This document shows, piece by piece, positions 21,730-32,789 of a stretch of DNA of 64,000 bases. The DNA lies in NCBI GenBank assembly GCA_031002005.1, contig JARYHS010008074.1, positions 13,896,924 to 13,960,923 of the forward strand. The letters are read 5' to 3'. Below the pieces are notes generated by a model. That model was not told the DNA's origin, searched no databases, and saw nothing but the letters and a program-made list of their open reading frames with translations. Each line of letters starts with the position of its first letter. The first letter of the stretch is position 1. Source of the DNA: Vandiemenella viatica. Lineage: Eukaryota; Arthropoda; Insecta; Orthoptera; Morabidae. Position numbers and translations under genes: made by a program.

Positions 21730-23058
21730 CGAGGCATGTTTTTTAAGTAATTACCGTTTTGAAATTAAAAAATATGTGCAAATATATCTCAATAATTTTA
21801 TTTTTACATGAAAGCCTGTACCTACTCTACTTTTCTACATAATTCCCTTCAATATTGAGGCACTTGTCATAACGTAGTACCAGTTTTTGAAAACCCTCCT
21901 CATAGAAGTCTGCCGCCTGACTTGTTAACCACTGCGTCACAACTGTTTTGACTTCGTTATCGTCTTCAAGACGCTGATCGCCCAGGTGTTTCTTCAAGTG
22001 CAAGTGCAGGGTAGTCACTGGGCGCCAGATCAGGGCTGTACGGAGGATGATCTAGAGTTTCCCATCGAAAAGATGTGATGAGATCTTTGCTCTGATTAGC
22101 CACATGTGGACGGGCATTGTCATGCAGCAAAACGATGCCCTGGCTCAACTTGCCACGTCTTTTGTTCTGGATTGAACGGCGCAGATTGTTCAATGTCTCA
22201 CAATAAGCTGCTGCATTGATTGTCTCATTACGAGGCAGAAATTCCACAAGCAATACTCCTTTTCTGTCCCAAAAAACTGTGCACATGATTTTCCAGGCAG
22301 AAATCGTTTGCTTGAACTTAACTTTTTTGGGTGAAGCTGAATGCCACCATTCCATGGACTGTTGCTTTGATTCAGGTATGATGTAGGCCACCCATGTCTC
22401 ATCGCCCATAACAATTTGGCTTCAGAAATCATCACAATCTTTGTGGCACCACTCAAGGAAAGTCAATGCACTGCCTAAACGTTTGGTTTTGTGCACATCC
22501 GTTAACATTTTCGGTACCCAACGTGAGCACAATTTTTGGTAATTCAAGTGCTCGGTCACAATGCCATAGAAAACACTACGAGAAACATTAGGAAAATCAT
22601 CACACAAAGAGGAAATCATAAAGCGTCTGTTTTCTCTCACCGTACTGTCCACTTTCTGCACCAAACTTTCATTAACGACCGAAGGACACTCACTCCGTTG
22701 TTCATCATGCACATCTTTGTGGCCATCTTTAAATGCTCTCACCCACTTTCTCACCATTCCATCACTCATAATGTTTTGTCCGTAAACTGCACTGATCTCA
22801 CGATGAATACCCAACGGTTTTAGGCCTTTAGCACAAAAAAAATCTTTTAACAGCCCGTACTTCACAGTCGGCGGGACTCACGATTATCGGAGGCATCTTA
22901 AACACTCAGTGAACAACGTAAACAAGGAAGAATTAGACTGTAATGGCGTCACTGTGTAGGCAAGAGATGCAGGTACCCAGTGCGCATGTGCAGAACGCCG
23001 ACTGTAGCGCTGCAGCCACGGTGTGACAAAACGGTACTTACTTAAAAAATAAGCCTCG
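21730..23058 (-). mobile_element. Mariner transposon, defective
   Basis: This 1,329-bp element lies between TA dinucleotides (21728-21729 and 23059-23060). Its inverted repeats of about 31 bp begin CGAGGCATGTTTTTTAAG on the left and, read on the other strand, CGAGGCTTATTTTTTAAG on the right, with only a few mismatches. Length, ends and transposase fit the mariner family. It sits at the 3' end of the interspersed repeat that precedes it. Confidence 0.92.
21827..22896 (-). pseudogene. Mariner transposase (DD34D), broken
   Basis: The likely start is ATG at 22894-22896 (MPPIIVSPADCEVR). The frame is lost in a run of T bases near 22845, then continues as AKGLKPLGIHREISAVYG through a helix-turn-helix region to CHKDCDDF. 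A TGA near 22420 follows, then GDETWV (first Asp), LLHDNARPHVA (second Asp) and YSPDLAPSDY (third Asp), with 34 residues between the last two. A frame change near 22015 precedes the C-terminus ending NYVEK at 21827. A start, a stop and two frameshifts can be traced, so it is inactive. Confidence 0.9.
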
Positions 23059-25319
23059 TATAAGGAATAGAATAGATATAGATTATTTGCTGTATCCATA
23101 TACAAACCAAGAAAAAGCACCTTTTCCTTCCGGCTCCTCAATGAATCTTGCACAGGAGAGATTATCATCAGCTTATAGGCCACAATGTATACATTTTATA
23201 TGCCTGTCACAGGCAGTTTTCGTCTTAACATGTAACAAAAATTTTAATTTTTTTCTATGTTACTGATTCTTTTTAATCTGATTTGCATTGCTCAGACTTG
23301 CCTAACTAGATATCTTATCCAGATCCTTTGTTAGCTACTCACAGTCCTCTTTTGATGTTATTATACACTGATGTGCAAAAATTAAGGATGAGATAGATAA
23401 AGCGACATAACATTTTAGCCACTCGGTAGAAATTAATGAAATTGCAGCAGGGCTGGCATTAAAAAAAAGGGGGGAGGGGGTTGTAAGTGGGGCAAAAGTA
23501 CCCAGGAACTGAGCTGCCGAAGAGAGTCCACCAGCTTTGGTGCCTATATAAATAGAAATCTAATACATGTTTTAAAATCTGCTCCTATGATTTTGAACAT
23601 ATTTGCATTAAAATTTTCTGGATTTATCAGTAAACCAAAATTTAAATTAAAATTTATTTCTGGGGATGAGGGGGGGGGGGGGGTAGGGGATAACAACACT
23701 TACCTAGAGCCCAAGAATCCTAGTGTCTACCCTGGTTGTAAGAGCATGTTCCCACAGATTGTAATGACTTAACATTGTTTGGGGTTCAAACATTACTCAT
23801 TAACCTGATCGTGACGCCTTTAGTAATGTCGGATACTTGTTACTCAAAGATGCAAGAGTTCATTAAACGGCCACCAAGCTATTAATTTACCCTGTATTAG
23901 CTAATAGGAGCAACAGAATTTAAAGAAAGTCACTGATGATATGAGCTTCCAATATATTCTTAAAGTTTTAATGAAGTTAACACTGGTATCAGGTTACACT
24001 GTTGACCACAATTAAAAGGCAGTATCGGATTTCAAAAATCACGTATAAAGAAGCAGGTTACCTCCACGGCACATCACTGATTAGAAGCATACACTCTTAC
24101 AAACATTCTTTCTATTTGAAGCCCCAAATTAGAGAGAGCTTTACGACAGGTTTAAAGGCACTGCTATGAAAACATTAGTCATCTGTACCACCACGGACTG
24201 ATTCGGCCGAAACTTTTTAAAGTGTTACTATAAAGGCATTGCTTGCTTCATAGGCAGCAACCTAACTCAATGAAAACTGGAAAATGACTGGCCAAAATCC
24301 TAAAATTGCTGGCTCCTTAAGTAAGGAATTTGAAACTTATAACGTCAGCTCTTAACTTTGAAATTTAATATCTGAATAACTACTTTATCTTTTAAGCTAC
24401 AATTTAAAAAAATTTTTGTACCATCTACTCTTAATTTTTAAGCCTTGTTCATTTTTCAATAATGCTTACACTTAATTCTTGTTTAATTTTCTGATATCAG
24501 CATTTTGGCTTGATGGCCAATAATTTTTTTTAATAATACAACATAGAAAACCTTATTTTTCTTCTCAAAATCTTTAATTCTGCTCTAACTGACTGTATGA
24601 TTTTTAACATAGTTCATTTTAGCTATCTGCTGAACCTATTTTCATTCTTTTATCTTACATCTTTAAATGAGCAATTCTTGTATATATATTTTTTGGATCT
24701 CAGAAACAGCTCTAACGATTTGGATGAATCTTCATATTTAGCTAACGTTTTGCTTTTTAGGTTTCTCGTATAATTTTTTAGTTTGGTATCTCAGATACAA
24801 CTCTAACGCCATCTTGTAGATGTTTCAGGTACTAGAAGGCCTACTAATACTTAGCTTCTCTTTGGATTCAACAAGGAACTCATTTCTTTACACAAACAAT
24901 TTATATACACTAACTGACTCATGTGAATATTTCGCACAATATCATGATCAATCACCGAATGGTAATATAATATTGAGGAAATAAGTAAATGCAAGTATTT
25001 ATTAATGAAAGGTATTTTATTTTGAAGAGTAGTAATAAATATCAATTTCACTGTATAGATTTGTTAACATTAAATAGTACATATTTCAAAAGTAAATATT
25101 AAAAAAAAAAAAATTGGTTCTGTCAGAAGCTATTTTTACAATCTTCTTTACTTTACATAAATTCTCTGAAAACAATATTAACTCTATTAGCTGTTGTGAT
25201 CATCGTTGATTTTATGATCGTATATGTATCTAACATAAAAATAAATATTAATGAATCAACAAACTCGTGAAAAAGCCAATGTGTATCCATATATATATAT
25301 ACATATATATATATATACA
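23059..25319. other. Intergenic DNA with fragments of old repeats
   Basis: No gene was recognised. A Tc1-like inverted-repeat half-site (CTGATGTGCAAAAATTAAGG) is at 23368-23391. A G-rich tract is near 23460-23480 and a run of about 16 G near 23670. Stretch 23540-23625 resembles 58155-58245. Stretch 24783-24860 resembles 29630-29708. A (TA)n microsatellite lies just before the foldback unit at about 25290-25317. Confidence 0.5.
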
Positions 25320-26030
25320 GGAATCAAATTAGGATAGGGAAATGAGCCACCACTTACCTTTAGATGATGGATGTGGGGCGCGAACACACAGAAAAGACAC
25401 AAACACAACTAATAAAGAAATTTTCGGGAAAAAAACCCTTTGTCAACAAGAGAACATTAAGGGAGGTGGACCGACCGTGGTGGTGTAACGGATAGCGTGC
25501 CGGCAACCAACCACCTGGTTTCAATTTAAGATAATACCCGGTCATTATTATTAGTAGTACATATGTTTAACCTTTTTTTATTCCTCTCTTTTCCATTACC
25601 TATACTGAACCACCACTAACCTGAGGTGATGTTTACTTCATAAATATTATTATTATTATTTTTTTATTTGTATAATATTTTATGTAATTTTTTTTCAATA
25701 TATATTTAGTTCTAATTATATTTTGATCTTCCCACCAACCGGAAATAGTTTGGATATTTATTTTTATTTTTGCTCGTGTATGAGCTCTGATTCACTGCCC
25801 CTCTACTTTTGCCGATGTTTGAATTTCCCCCACCATTTTCTCTACCGGCGGTCTTTCTGTGAGGCAATCTCCAGCTGTACTCACCTCCCTTAATTTTCTC
25901 TTGTTGACAAAGAGTTTTTTCCCCAAAAATTTCTTTATTAGTTGTGTTTGTGTCTTTTCTGTGTGTTCGCGCCCCATATCCATCATCTAAAGGTAAGTGG
26001 TGGCTCATTTCCATATCCTAATTTGATTCC
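25320..26030. mobile_element. Foldback-like unit with ~149-bp inverted repeats
   Basis: Arms 25320-25468 and 25882-26030 are reverse complements at roughly 95 percent by eye. They begin ggaatcaaattaggata on the left and, inverted, on the right. The 413-bp middle holds a tRNA-like segment and AT-rich filler but no open frame of note. Flanking (TA)n sequence hides any target duplication. It could be a non-autonomous DNA element or an inverted duplication of a SINE-like unit. Confidence 0.7.
25471..25530 (+). repeat. tRNA-like (SINE head) segment
   Basis: The stretch TGGTGTAACGGATAGCGTG resembles a polymerase III A box in a tRNA D-arm. CCTGGTTTCAA about 25 bases later resembles a B box. The cloverleaf is not complete, so it is better read as the head of a tRNA-derived SINE than as a tRNA gene. 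Confidence 0.4.
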
Positions 26031-26067
26031 TTTCCGCTACTTAGCGTCTTTTTTTCATATATATATA

Positions 26068-27046
26068 CTAGCTGACCCGGCAATGCTTCACTATTGCTGG
26101 ACTTGAGTAGGCACATAGATTAAATGAAAAAATATTTACATATAAATTTTAAACTGCTGTTTCATTCATTTTTAGTTGGAAAGGGTGAGAGGGGTGCGCT
26201 TTGGAAAACATATGCAGGCAGTATTTTTCTGTTTGTTTCAAAGTATAAGTGTGCAAATTCCCATTGAAATCTGATGAAATATGTGGTTTTGTCTAAAGTT
26301 ATGGGGAAGGAGGGGTGGGTTTTTTTTTTTTTTTTTTTGACAGAAACCAGTTTTTGACATCCCCTTGACAATTCACCATAGCTTCGCCGTAATCGGACGA
26401 ACGGTTTGCGGGTTTGTTTAAATTATGGGGATGTTATGGGAAAAGAGGGGGTAATTAAGGTGGTGGAAAGAGAGGAGAGGGATTGGATTTTTGTGAAATT
26501 AATGTGTACAGTATTTCTCTCTCTTTTTTAAACTATAAGTGTACAAATTCTTATCTAAATTGGATAAAAAATGTGGTTTGCCTAAATTATGGGGTGAAAA
26601 CGTAATGGGGTTGGAAAGGGGGAGAGGGGATGAATATTCGGAAACCATACGTAGGCAGTATTTTTCTGTTTGTTTTAAAGTATAAGTGTACAAATTCTTA
26701 TCTAAATCGGATAAAAAATATGGTTTGCCTAAATTATGGCGTAAAAATGTAATGGGGGTGGAAAGGGAGAGAGGGGATGAATATTCGGAAACCATATGTT
26801 GGCAGTATTTTTATGTTTGTTTTAAAGTATAAGTGTACAAATTCCTATCTAAATCGATAAAAAATGTGGTTTTGCCTAAATTATGGGGTGTTATGGGGAA
26901 TAGGGGGTGACTTTTTGGAATTTTTTTTTCACAGGAACCTTCGGAGGCACACACTCGAAAAACTATCCAAAGTTTCATTGCAATCTGATAAATGGTATAG
27001 GAATGCATAGAAGACGAACAAACCCACAAACATTGATTTTTATATA
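26068..27046 (+). repeat. Interspersed repeat, ctagctgacccgg head family, copy 2
   Basis: It opens ctagctgacccggcaatgct, passes through three or four diverged stretches of about 160 bp (each with ggcagtatttttctgtttgtttt and a g-rich segment), and ends with gacgaacaaacccacaaac and atttttatatataag. The head, internal blocks and tail are shared with the next unit. Confidence 0.65.
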
Positions 27047-27050
27047 TAAG

Positions 27051-29218
27051 ACTAGCTGACCCGGCAATGCTTCACTAATTGCTAGACTTGAGTAGGCACA
27101 TAGATTAAATGAATACATTTGAAAGTTTGTATCCAGTAAAGATTAGATATTTATGTATAAATTTTAATTACTATTTCATTCGATTTCCAGTTTATTGCAA
27201 TGGTCTTGGATAATCAATGTTTTTGGTGATTCCAGTTACACTGGCAAAAACTAAGGAGTTGTAATGGAAAAAAGTGTTGTAATTTAGGAAACCATATTCA
27301 GGCAGTATTTTTCTGTATGTTTCATAGTATACGTGTGCAAATTTCCATCAAAATTGGAAAAAATATGTGGGTTTGTCTAAATTAGGGGGGATTTCAAGGG
27401 GATGAGGAGGTGGTTATGGAAACTATATGTAGGCAGTACTTTTCAATTTGTTTTTAAAGTATATGTGTGCAAATTTTGGTTGAAATATGATTAAATCTGT
27501 GGGTTTGTTCAAATTAAGGGTTGTAAAGTGAACAGGGTGGTTTCTCTGAATTTTTATTTCTTAGGAACCTTCTCTGATGCGCACCGACAACTCACAAAGG
27601 TTTCACCATAATCAGAAAAATATTGTAGGGTTTCAATAAATATGACTGGAAATTCAGAGGGTAGGTGGTAAAAGACGTGGACTTTGGCAAAGACACTATT
27701 TTTCTGTTTGTTTCAAAGTATACGTATGCAAAGATCCTTAAAAAACTGGTTACAATTGTAGTTTTATATAAGGTACATTCGCAAAAATTAAAGGGATGTA
27801 AAAGGGAAAGAGGGGTTGCATTTTTTGAAATCATATGTAGACAGTATTTTTTGTTTGTTTTAAAGTATATCTGTGCCAATTTCCATCAAAATTGAATAAA
27901 ATCCGTGTGTTTTTTAAATTATGGGGTGCTAGGGGGAAAAAGGGGGTGGTTTTTGGGTGGATCGGGATTGGGTTTTTTGTAAAACTAATGTCCACAGTAT
28001 TTCTTTTTTTATTATTAGTTTATGCGTGTTAAGTCCCTTCTAAATCGATAAAAAGTGTGGGTTTGTGTATAAATTAAGGGGTGGACAGGGGGAGAGGTAT
28101 TGTGTTATTAGAAACCATATGTATGTTGTATTTTTCTGTTTATTTTAAAGTAAATGTGTGCCAATTTACCATCAAAATCAGTTAAAATCTGTGGGTTTTT
28201 TAAATTATGGTGTGTAAGGGGGAAGAAGGGATGGTTTTGGGTAGAATGGGTGAGAGAGTTTGGGTTTCTGTAAAACTAATGTCTGCAGTATTGTTTTATT
28301 TTTATAATGGTATATGCGTCCAAAGATCCTTCGAATATGATAAATAGCGTGGGTTTGTGTGAAAGTTAAGGGAGGGGAAAGGGGATGCGTTTTTTGGAAA
28401 ACAAATGTAGGCAGTATTTTTCTGTTTGTTTTAAAGTATATGTGTTCAAATTTCCATCAAAATCGTATAAAATCTGTAGGTTTTTAAATTATGGGGTATT
28501 ATAGGGCAGAGGGGGTGGTTTGTTGGAAATTTTATTTCTTAGGAACCATCTCGTATGCACACTAAACAAATCGTGAAAGTTTCACCATAATCGGATGAAT
28601 GGTTTAGTAGCGCATAGAGAAGATACAAAGAAAAGTACATTCATTAAGGGGGTGGGAAGGGGGAAAGGTGTTGTGTTTTTCTAAGCCATATGCAGGCAGT
28701 ATTTTTTCGGTTTGTTTTAATATAAATGTGTGCCAATTTCTATCGAAATCGTATAAAATCTGTGAGTTTTTTAAATCATGGGGTGCAAGGGGGGATTTGG
28801 GGGGTAGAAAGGGTGAGAAATAAAACTAATGTCTACAGTATTTTTCTATTTTTTTAATAATGTGTGTGTGCAAATTTCCTTTGAAATCTGATGAAAAGTG
28901 TGGGTTTGTGTAAAAATCAAGGGGTGGGAAGGGGGGAAAGGGGGTACGTTTTAGGGAAACCAAATGTTGGTAGTGTATTTCTGTTTATTTTAATGTATAT
29001 GTGTGCAAATTTCCGTACAAATCGGATAAAATTTGTAGGTTTTTTTAAATTATGGGGGTTTATGGGGAAGAAGGGGTAGTTTTATGGAAATTTTATTTCT
29101 TAGGAACCATCCCGGAAGTGCACTCAACAACTCGCCAAAGTTTCACGGTAATCGGACGAACGGTTTAGGAGCGCATAGAGGACAAACAGACAGACTTGCA
29201 TTTTTATATAATAGATAT
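27051..29218 (+). repeat. Interspersed repeat, ctagctgacccgg head family, copy 3
   Basis: This unit starts five bases after the previous one with the same head. It has about nine diverged internal blocks carrying aaaccatatgtaggcagta and ggataaaatctgtgggt, and ends gaggacaaacagacagactt then tttttatataatagat. The varying number of internal blocks explains why it is twice as long as copy 2. Confidence 0.65.
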
Positions 29219-29989
29219 ATATAAACAGGTTCTGATAAATATAATCTCACCTTTTGAAACATCTGATCTTGTGCTTTATTAATGTTCAAATTGTTTTCTT
29301 GTCATTTAGAAAGGCAGGGTTGGTGGTGTAAGGTTAATGCGAGGTAAGTTTTAGCAGAGTGTATTAATTTAGCACTGACCATGTATTCTTCTAAGATAAT
29401 TGCCACTTATCTTGCATCATTAATTAATCTCTGATTAGCATTAATATTATATTTAACATAATAATAGCATTTAAAAAAAAAAAAAAATAATGCAATTTAT
29501 GAGGTGGTAAAACAGACGATTTCAGAAATTGTTGTAGCAATTTAGATGAAATTTCACGATTCACATTTTAAGTTTGTAATACAATTTTACAAGAAAAATA
29601 AATAAATAAAAATTAAAAAATTCTTGAACTTGGTATCTCGGAAATGGCTCTAACCTCATCTCATAGGATTCAAGTACCAATAAGCCTACTGCTGTTAGTT
29701 AAGCTTCTTTTTGCAGGGAACTGCATGCTTAAAAATGTCTATAAAGCCTTCAAAAAAACCTTTAACAATCAAACTTTACTCAAAAATCTTGCATACTGAA
29801 CAGAATTCAAAAGATAGCGAGTGAAGAATGGTCACCCAGGTCTATGTTTTATTCTAGATTTTGATTTTCTTCCAGCTATGAAAAATTATACTAATAATTT
29901 ATTTAATTAGCCAAATTTATGTTCATGACATTCTTGTTGATGCTGACTACAACTTGTGCTATAAAAATCTAATACAACTGTTTCCCTTA
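29219..29989. other. Intergenic DNA, one old repeat
   Basis: No gene was seen. Stretch 29630-29708 (ggtatctcggaaatggctct onward) is a diverged match to 24783-24860. A poly-A run is at about 29473-29487. Confidence 0.5.
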
Positions 29990-30950
29990 GTTAGTAATTT
30001 CAAATTTTGCAGGAAGGGATCCACTTCAAATGCTGGACACAATTGTAACCACATTTAACAGGACTGCAAGGCATGCAGTCTCATGCTCCATAGTGGCACG
30101 GCGATAGTGTGGGGCTGTTCTCTTTTCGTGACAAACCTTACCACTGGTGTTGCATTGACACCTGCACATCAGCTATGCCACTTCTGATAGTGCCAAGAGT
30201 ATCAGGACTGGACAGTCGAGGAGTGGGATCGCTCATTCTTCTCAGATAAGAGAAGATTCAGTCTGAGTAGTGATTCTGGATGTACCATCATCTGGTGAGA
30301 GGTGAGAATATGGAATGTGCACAAGAACATTTTCAAACATGATTATTTTAGTGCTCCAAGTTTTTGGTGCATCGAGGCGTAATGTTGAATCGGTGTACCA
30401 ACATCCAAAACTTTGAACAGGATACACTCATTCATTAATGTTATTGTGACACTGTACTCCTACCCAATGTACATCTTTTCATGGATGTATTTGGCCCTGA
30501 CTTCACTTTTACAGATGACAATGCATGATGGCATCGAACAGTGCAGGTGGAGGGGAGTAATAAGAGGATATTCAATGAATGGAATAGCCTGCCTGTTTCC
30601 CCAACAAAATCCAGTTGGGCATATGTGTTATAAATTGGGGAGTGTTATCGTCAATCACGCTGGTGGAGGAATAGAACAGACTACCATAAGAACTCCTCAC
30701 CAAACTTGTAGCCATCATGGAAGCATGTTGCAGAGCATGCACTGCTGTCTGTGGTAATCACACATCCTTTTAAGAACCATGTACCTCAGTTTGTAATTTT
30801 GTGAGTTTAGTGTAGCTTATTGTATCTGTATAAAAGTGTTTATTTCAGTATTTATTTCAGTTGCCTATAGTTCAAGTTTCATTGAGCTACATTACTTGGC
30901 AGTGACACAACATGTGAATGTAACATTCATTCTTAAGTTTTACACACCAG
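29990..30950 (+). pseudogene. Decayed Tc1-like transposase
   Basis: Piecemeal plus-strand readings give TAIVWGCSLF near 30100, WDRSFFSDKRRFSLSSDSG near 30224 (first catalytic Asp region of Tc1-type transposases), a DDNA block near 30520 (second Asp) and later C-terminal-like residues. Stops and frame changes are too many for a coherent protein. A TIR-like end (TCATTCTTAAGTTTTACACA) lies at 30927-30950, next to a TA. The N-terminal DNA-binding part was not found nearby. Confidence 0.55.
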
Positions 30951-31034
30951 TATATTATATAGCATTTTGTCATGCATGAAAAATCTAACTCTGTGACCAT
31001 AATCTTGTAACAAAATCCTTCATTAGAACTTATA

Positions 31035-32364
31035 CAGGGTGATTTGTGGGAACCAGACGAATTTGGATCAGCTGTTGCATTGTTGTTACACGTGATGGTG
31101 AGAGTGAGGTTATGTCATTGTTTTGAGTGTGTCCTACCATTTTAATCATAATGGATCAGTGATCAGTACAGCATCGTGTTTTTGAATATGACACTTTTGT
31201 TAATAATGGTGAATCTATTATCAAAACACAGTGTATCTTTCAACGCCACTTTAATATTAGTTGGAATGACACAGTTCCAAACTGAAACACTTTGTTAAGA
31301 TGAGTTCATGCATTCAGAACAACAGGAACAGTAAAAAAGAAAAAGCCACCCGGTCCTGCAAGAACAGTGAGAATGCCCAATAACATCGCCATAGTGAGAA
31401 CTGATTTAATCAGGAGTCTTGAGTCGATCTGTATGCAGACATGCACGAGAGCTAAACATGAGCCATGATTCTGTGAGGAGGATTTTGGGATTAGATTCGA
31501 AATTTCATGCCTACAAAATGCAGGTGGTGCAGCAACTCAAAGGGAGGGACTATGAACAAAGAGAAGACTTATGCAAGTGTTGCTTAGTGATAATCCTAAT
31601 TATTGCAACGCTGTTAATGAATGACGAAGCTCATTTCCACTTAAACGGCTGAGTTAACAAACAAAAATTTCGATATTGGGTGGCTGAAAATCCATATAAC
31701 ATTCATGAAGAACCTCTCCACTCAGTTTGGGGTGCGGTTGCCCACTTTGGAATAATTGGGCCGTACTTTTTCGAGGAAAATGGTGTCACAGTGACAGTAA
31801 ACTCTGAACGCTATGTTAGCATGTTAGAAACATTTTAGAACTTCAGAGGCAAGGAATAAACAAAAAAAAAATGTTTACTTCTAACAGGTTGGGGGCACAG
31901 CACATACTTCCCACGTATCGATGCGAGTTGTGAAGAAGATGTTCCCTGGCAAACTAATTTCGCATTTTGGTGACATGCCGTGGCCGCCAAGGTCACCAAA
32001 TTTGTCTCCCTGTGACTATTTCCTATGGGGATATTTGAAAGCTTGTGTCTACACTCACAAGCCACATATTTTATTAGAGCTGAAAGATGCAATTACAGAA
32101 AAGGTGAATTTGATTGGAAAAGATATGTTGACCCGAGTTTTTGATGATTTTCTACAGAGGATGAAAATCTGCATTCAAGTGGATGACCAGTACATGCTTG
32201 ACATCATATTCAAGAAACGAACACACTTAATGTTTCATACAACGTATGTTTTATGAAATGGTATGTTTTCACTATTGTTATCTATAACAATTAAATAATA
32301 TTACTAAGTAAATTAACTTTGTAATGCTCATTTGAAAAAATTCCAGTTCCCGCAAGTCACCCTG
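31035..32364 (+). mobile_element. Decayed Tc1/mariner-superfamily transposon with clear ends
   Basis: Inverted repeats begin CAGGGTGATTTGTGGGAAC on the left and, on the other strand, CAGGGTGACTTGCGGGAAC on the right. Both are flanked by TA (31033-31034 and 32365-32366). The 1,330-bp length suits a single-gene element of this superfamily. Confidence 0.85.
31151..32256 (+). pseudogene. Broken transposase of the 31-kb element
   Basis: Readable parts in several frames are VQHRVFEYDTFVNNGESI (N-terminal helix-turn-helix region), KKPPGPARTVR, ELNMSHDSVRRIL, NDEAHFHLNG (first catalytic Asp), VWGAVAHFGIIGPYFFEENG-like residues near 31720-31780, and FPGKLISHFGDMPWPPRSPNLSPCDYFLWGYLK (third Asp region). 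The block that should carry the second Asp is missing or deleted near 31840-31920. The family is common in arthropods. I cannot name its DDxD subgroup because the spacing is lost. Confidence 0.7.
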
Positions 32365-32366
32365 TA

Positions 32367-32789
32367 TTATAAGGATAGAGAGAAATACAGAAGTTCCAAA
32401 TGAAACAGAAGGACAGAACAAAAAGATAATTTTTGTTGATATTACCTTTCTTTAGTACCAAGCCACAGCAATGAAAAGAATAGGGCTTCAAGGAAGGAGA
32501 TTCCACTTTTGCCATAATACTGCATGCCCAAGCAAAACCATACCGCATTTACTGAAAAGGTTTAATGAAGCCCTTCAACTGCTGGATCATTTAAGAAGGT
32601 ACCACATTAAACTGAACATAATCAGAAAAGTTCTTAAACTGACAGCAGTGCTGAATCTGGTCGGGGTCAAACCGAGCAGTAACTTTAGGGGGGGAGGGGC
32701 AAAATCATGTTTGAAGGGTGGAAAATTTACGTCGTCGTGATTTTTTTTTTTTTTTTTTTTTTTTAGCTGGATCATATAGGAAGGTTCAT
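32367..32789. other. Spacer with a local duplication and poly-T
   Basis: No gene was found. The phrase gctggatcat-ta--aaggt occurs at about 32580 and again at about 32767, flanking a stretch that ends in a poly-T run (about 32741-32764). This may be a duplication around an inserted A-tailed fragment. Confidence 0.4.

Noticed and set aside
25471..25530. Functional tRNA gene
   Set aside because: Acceptor and anticodon stems cannot be completed; only A-box and B-box-like parts are seen.
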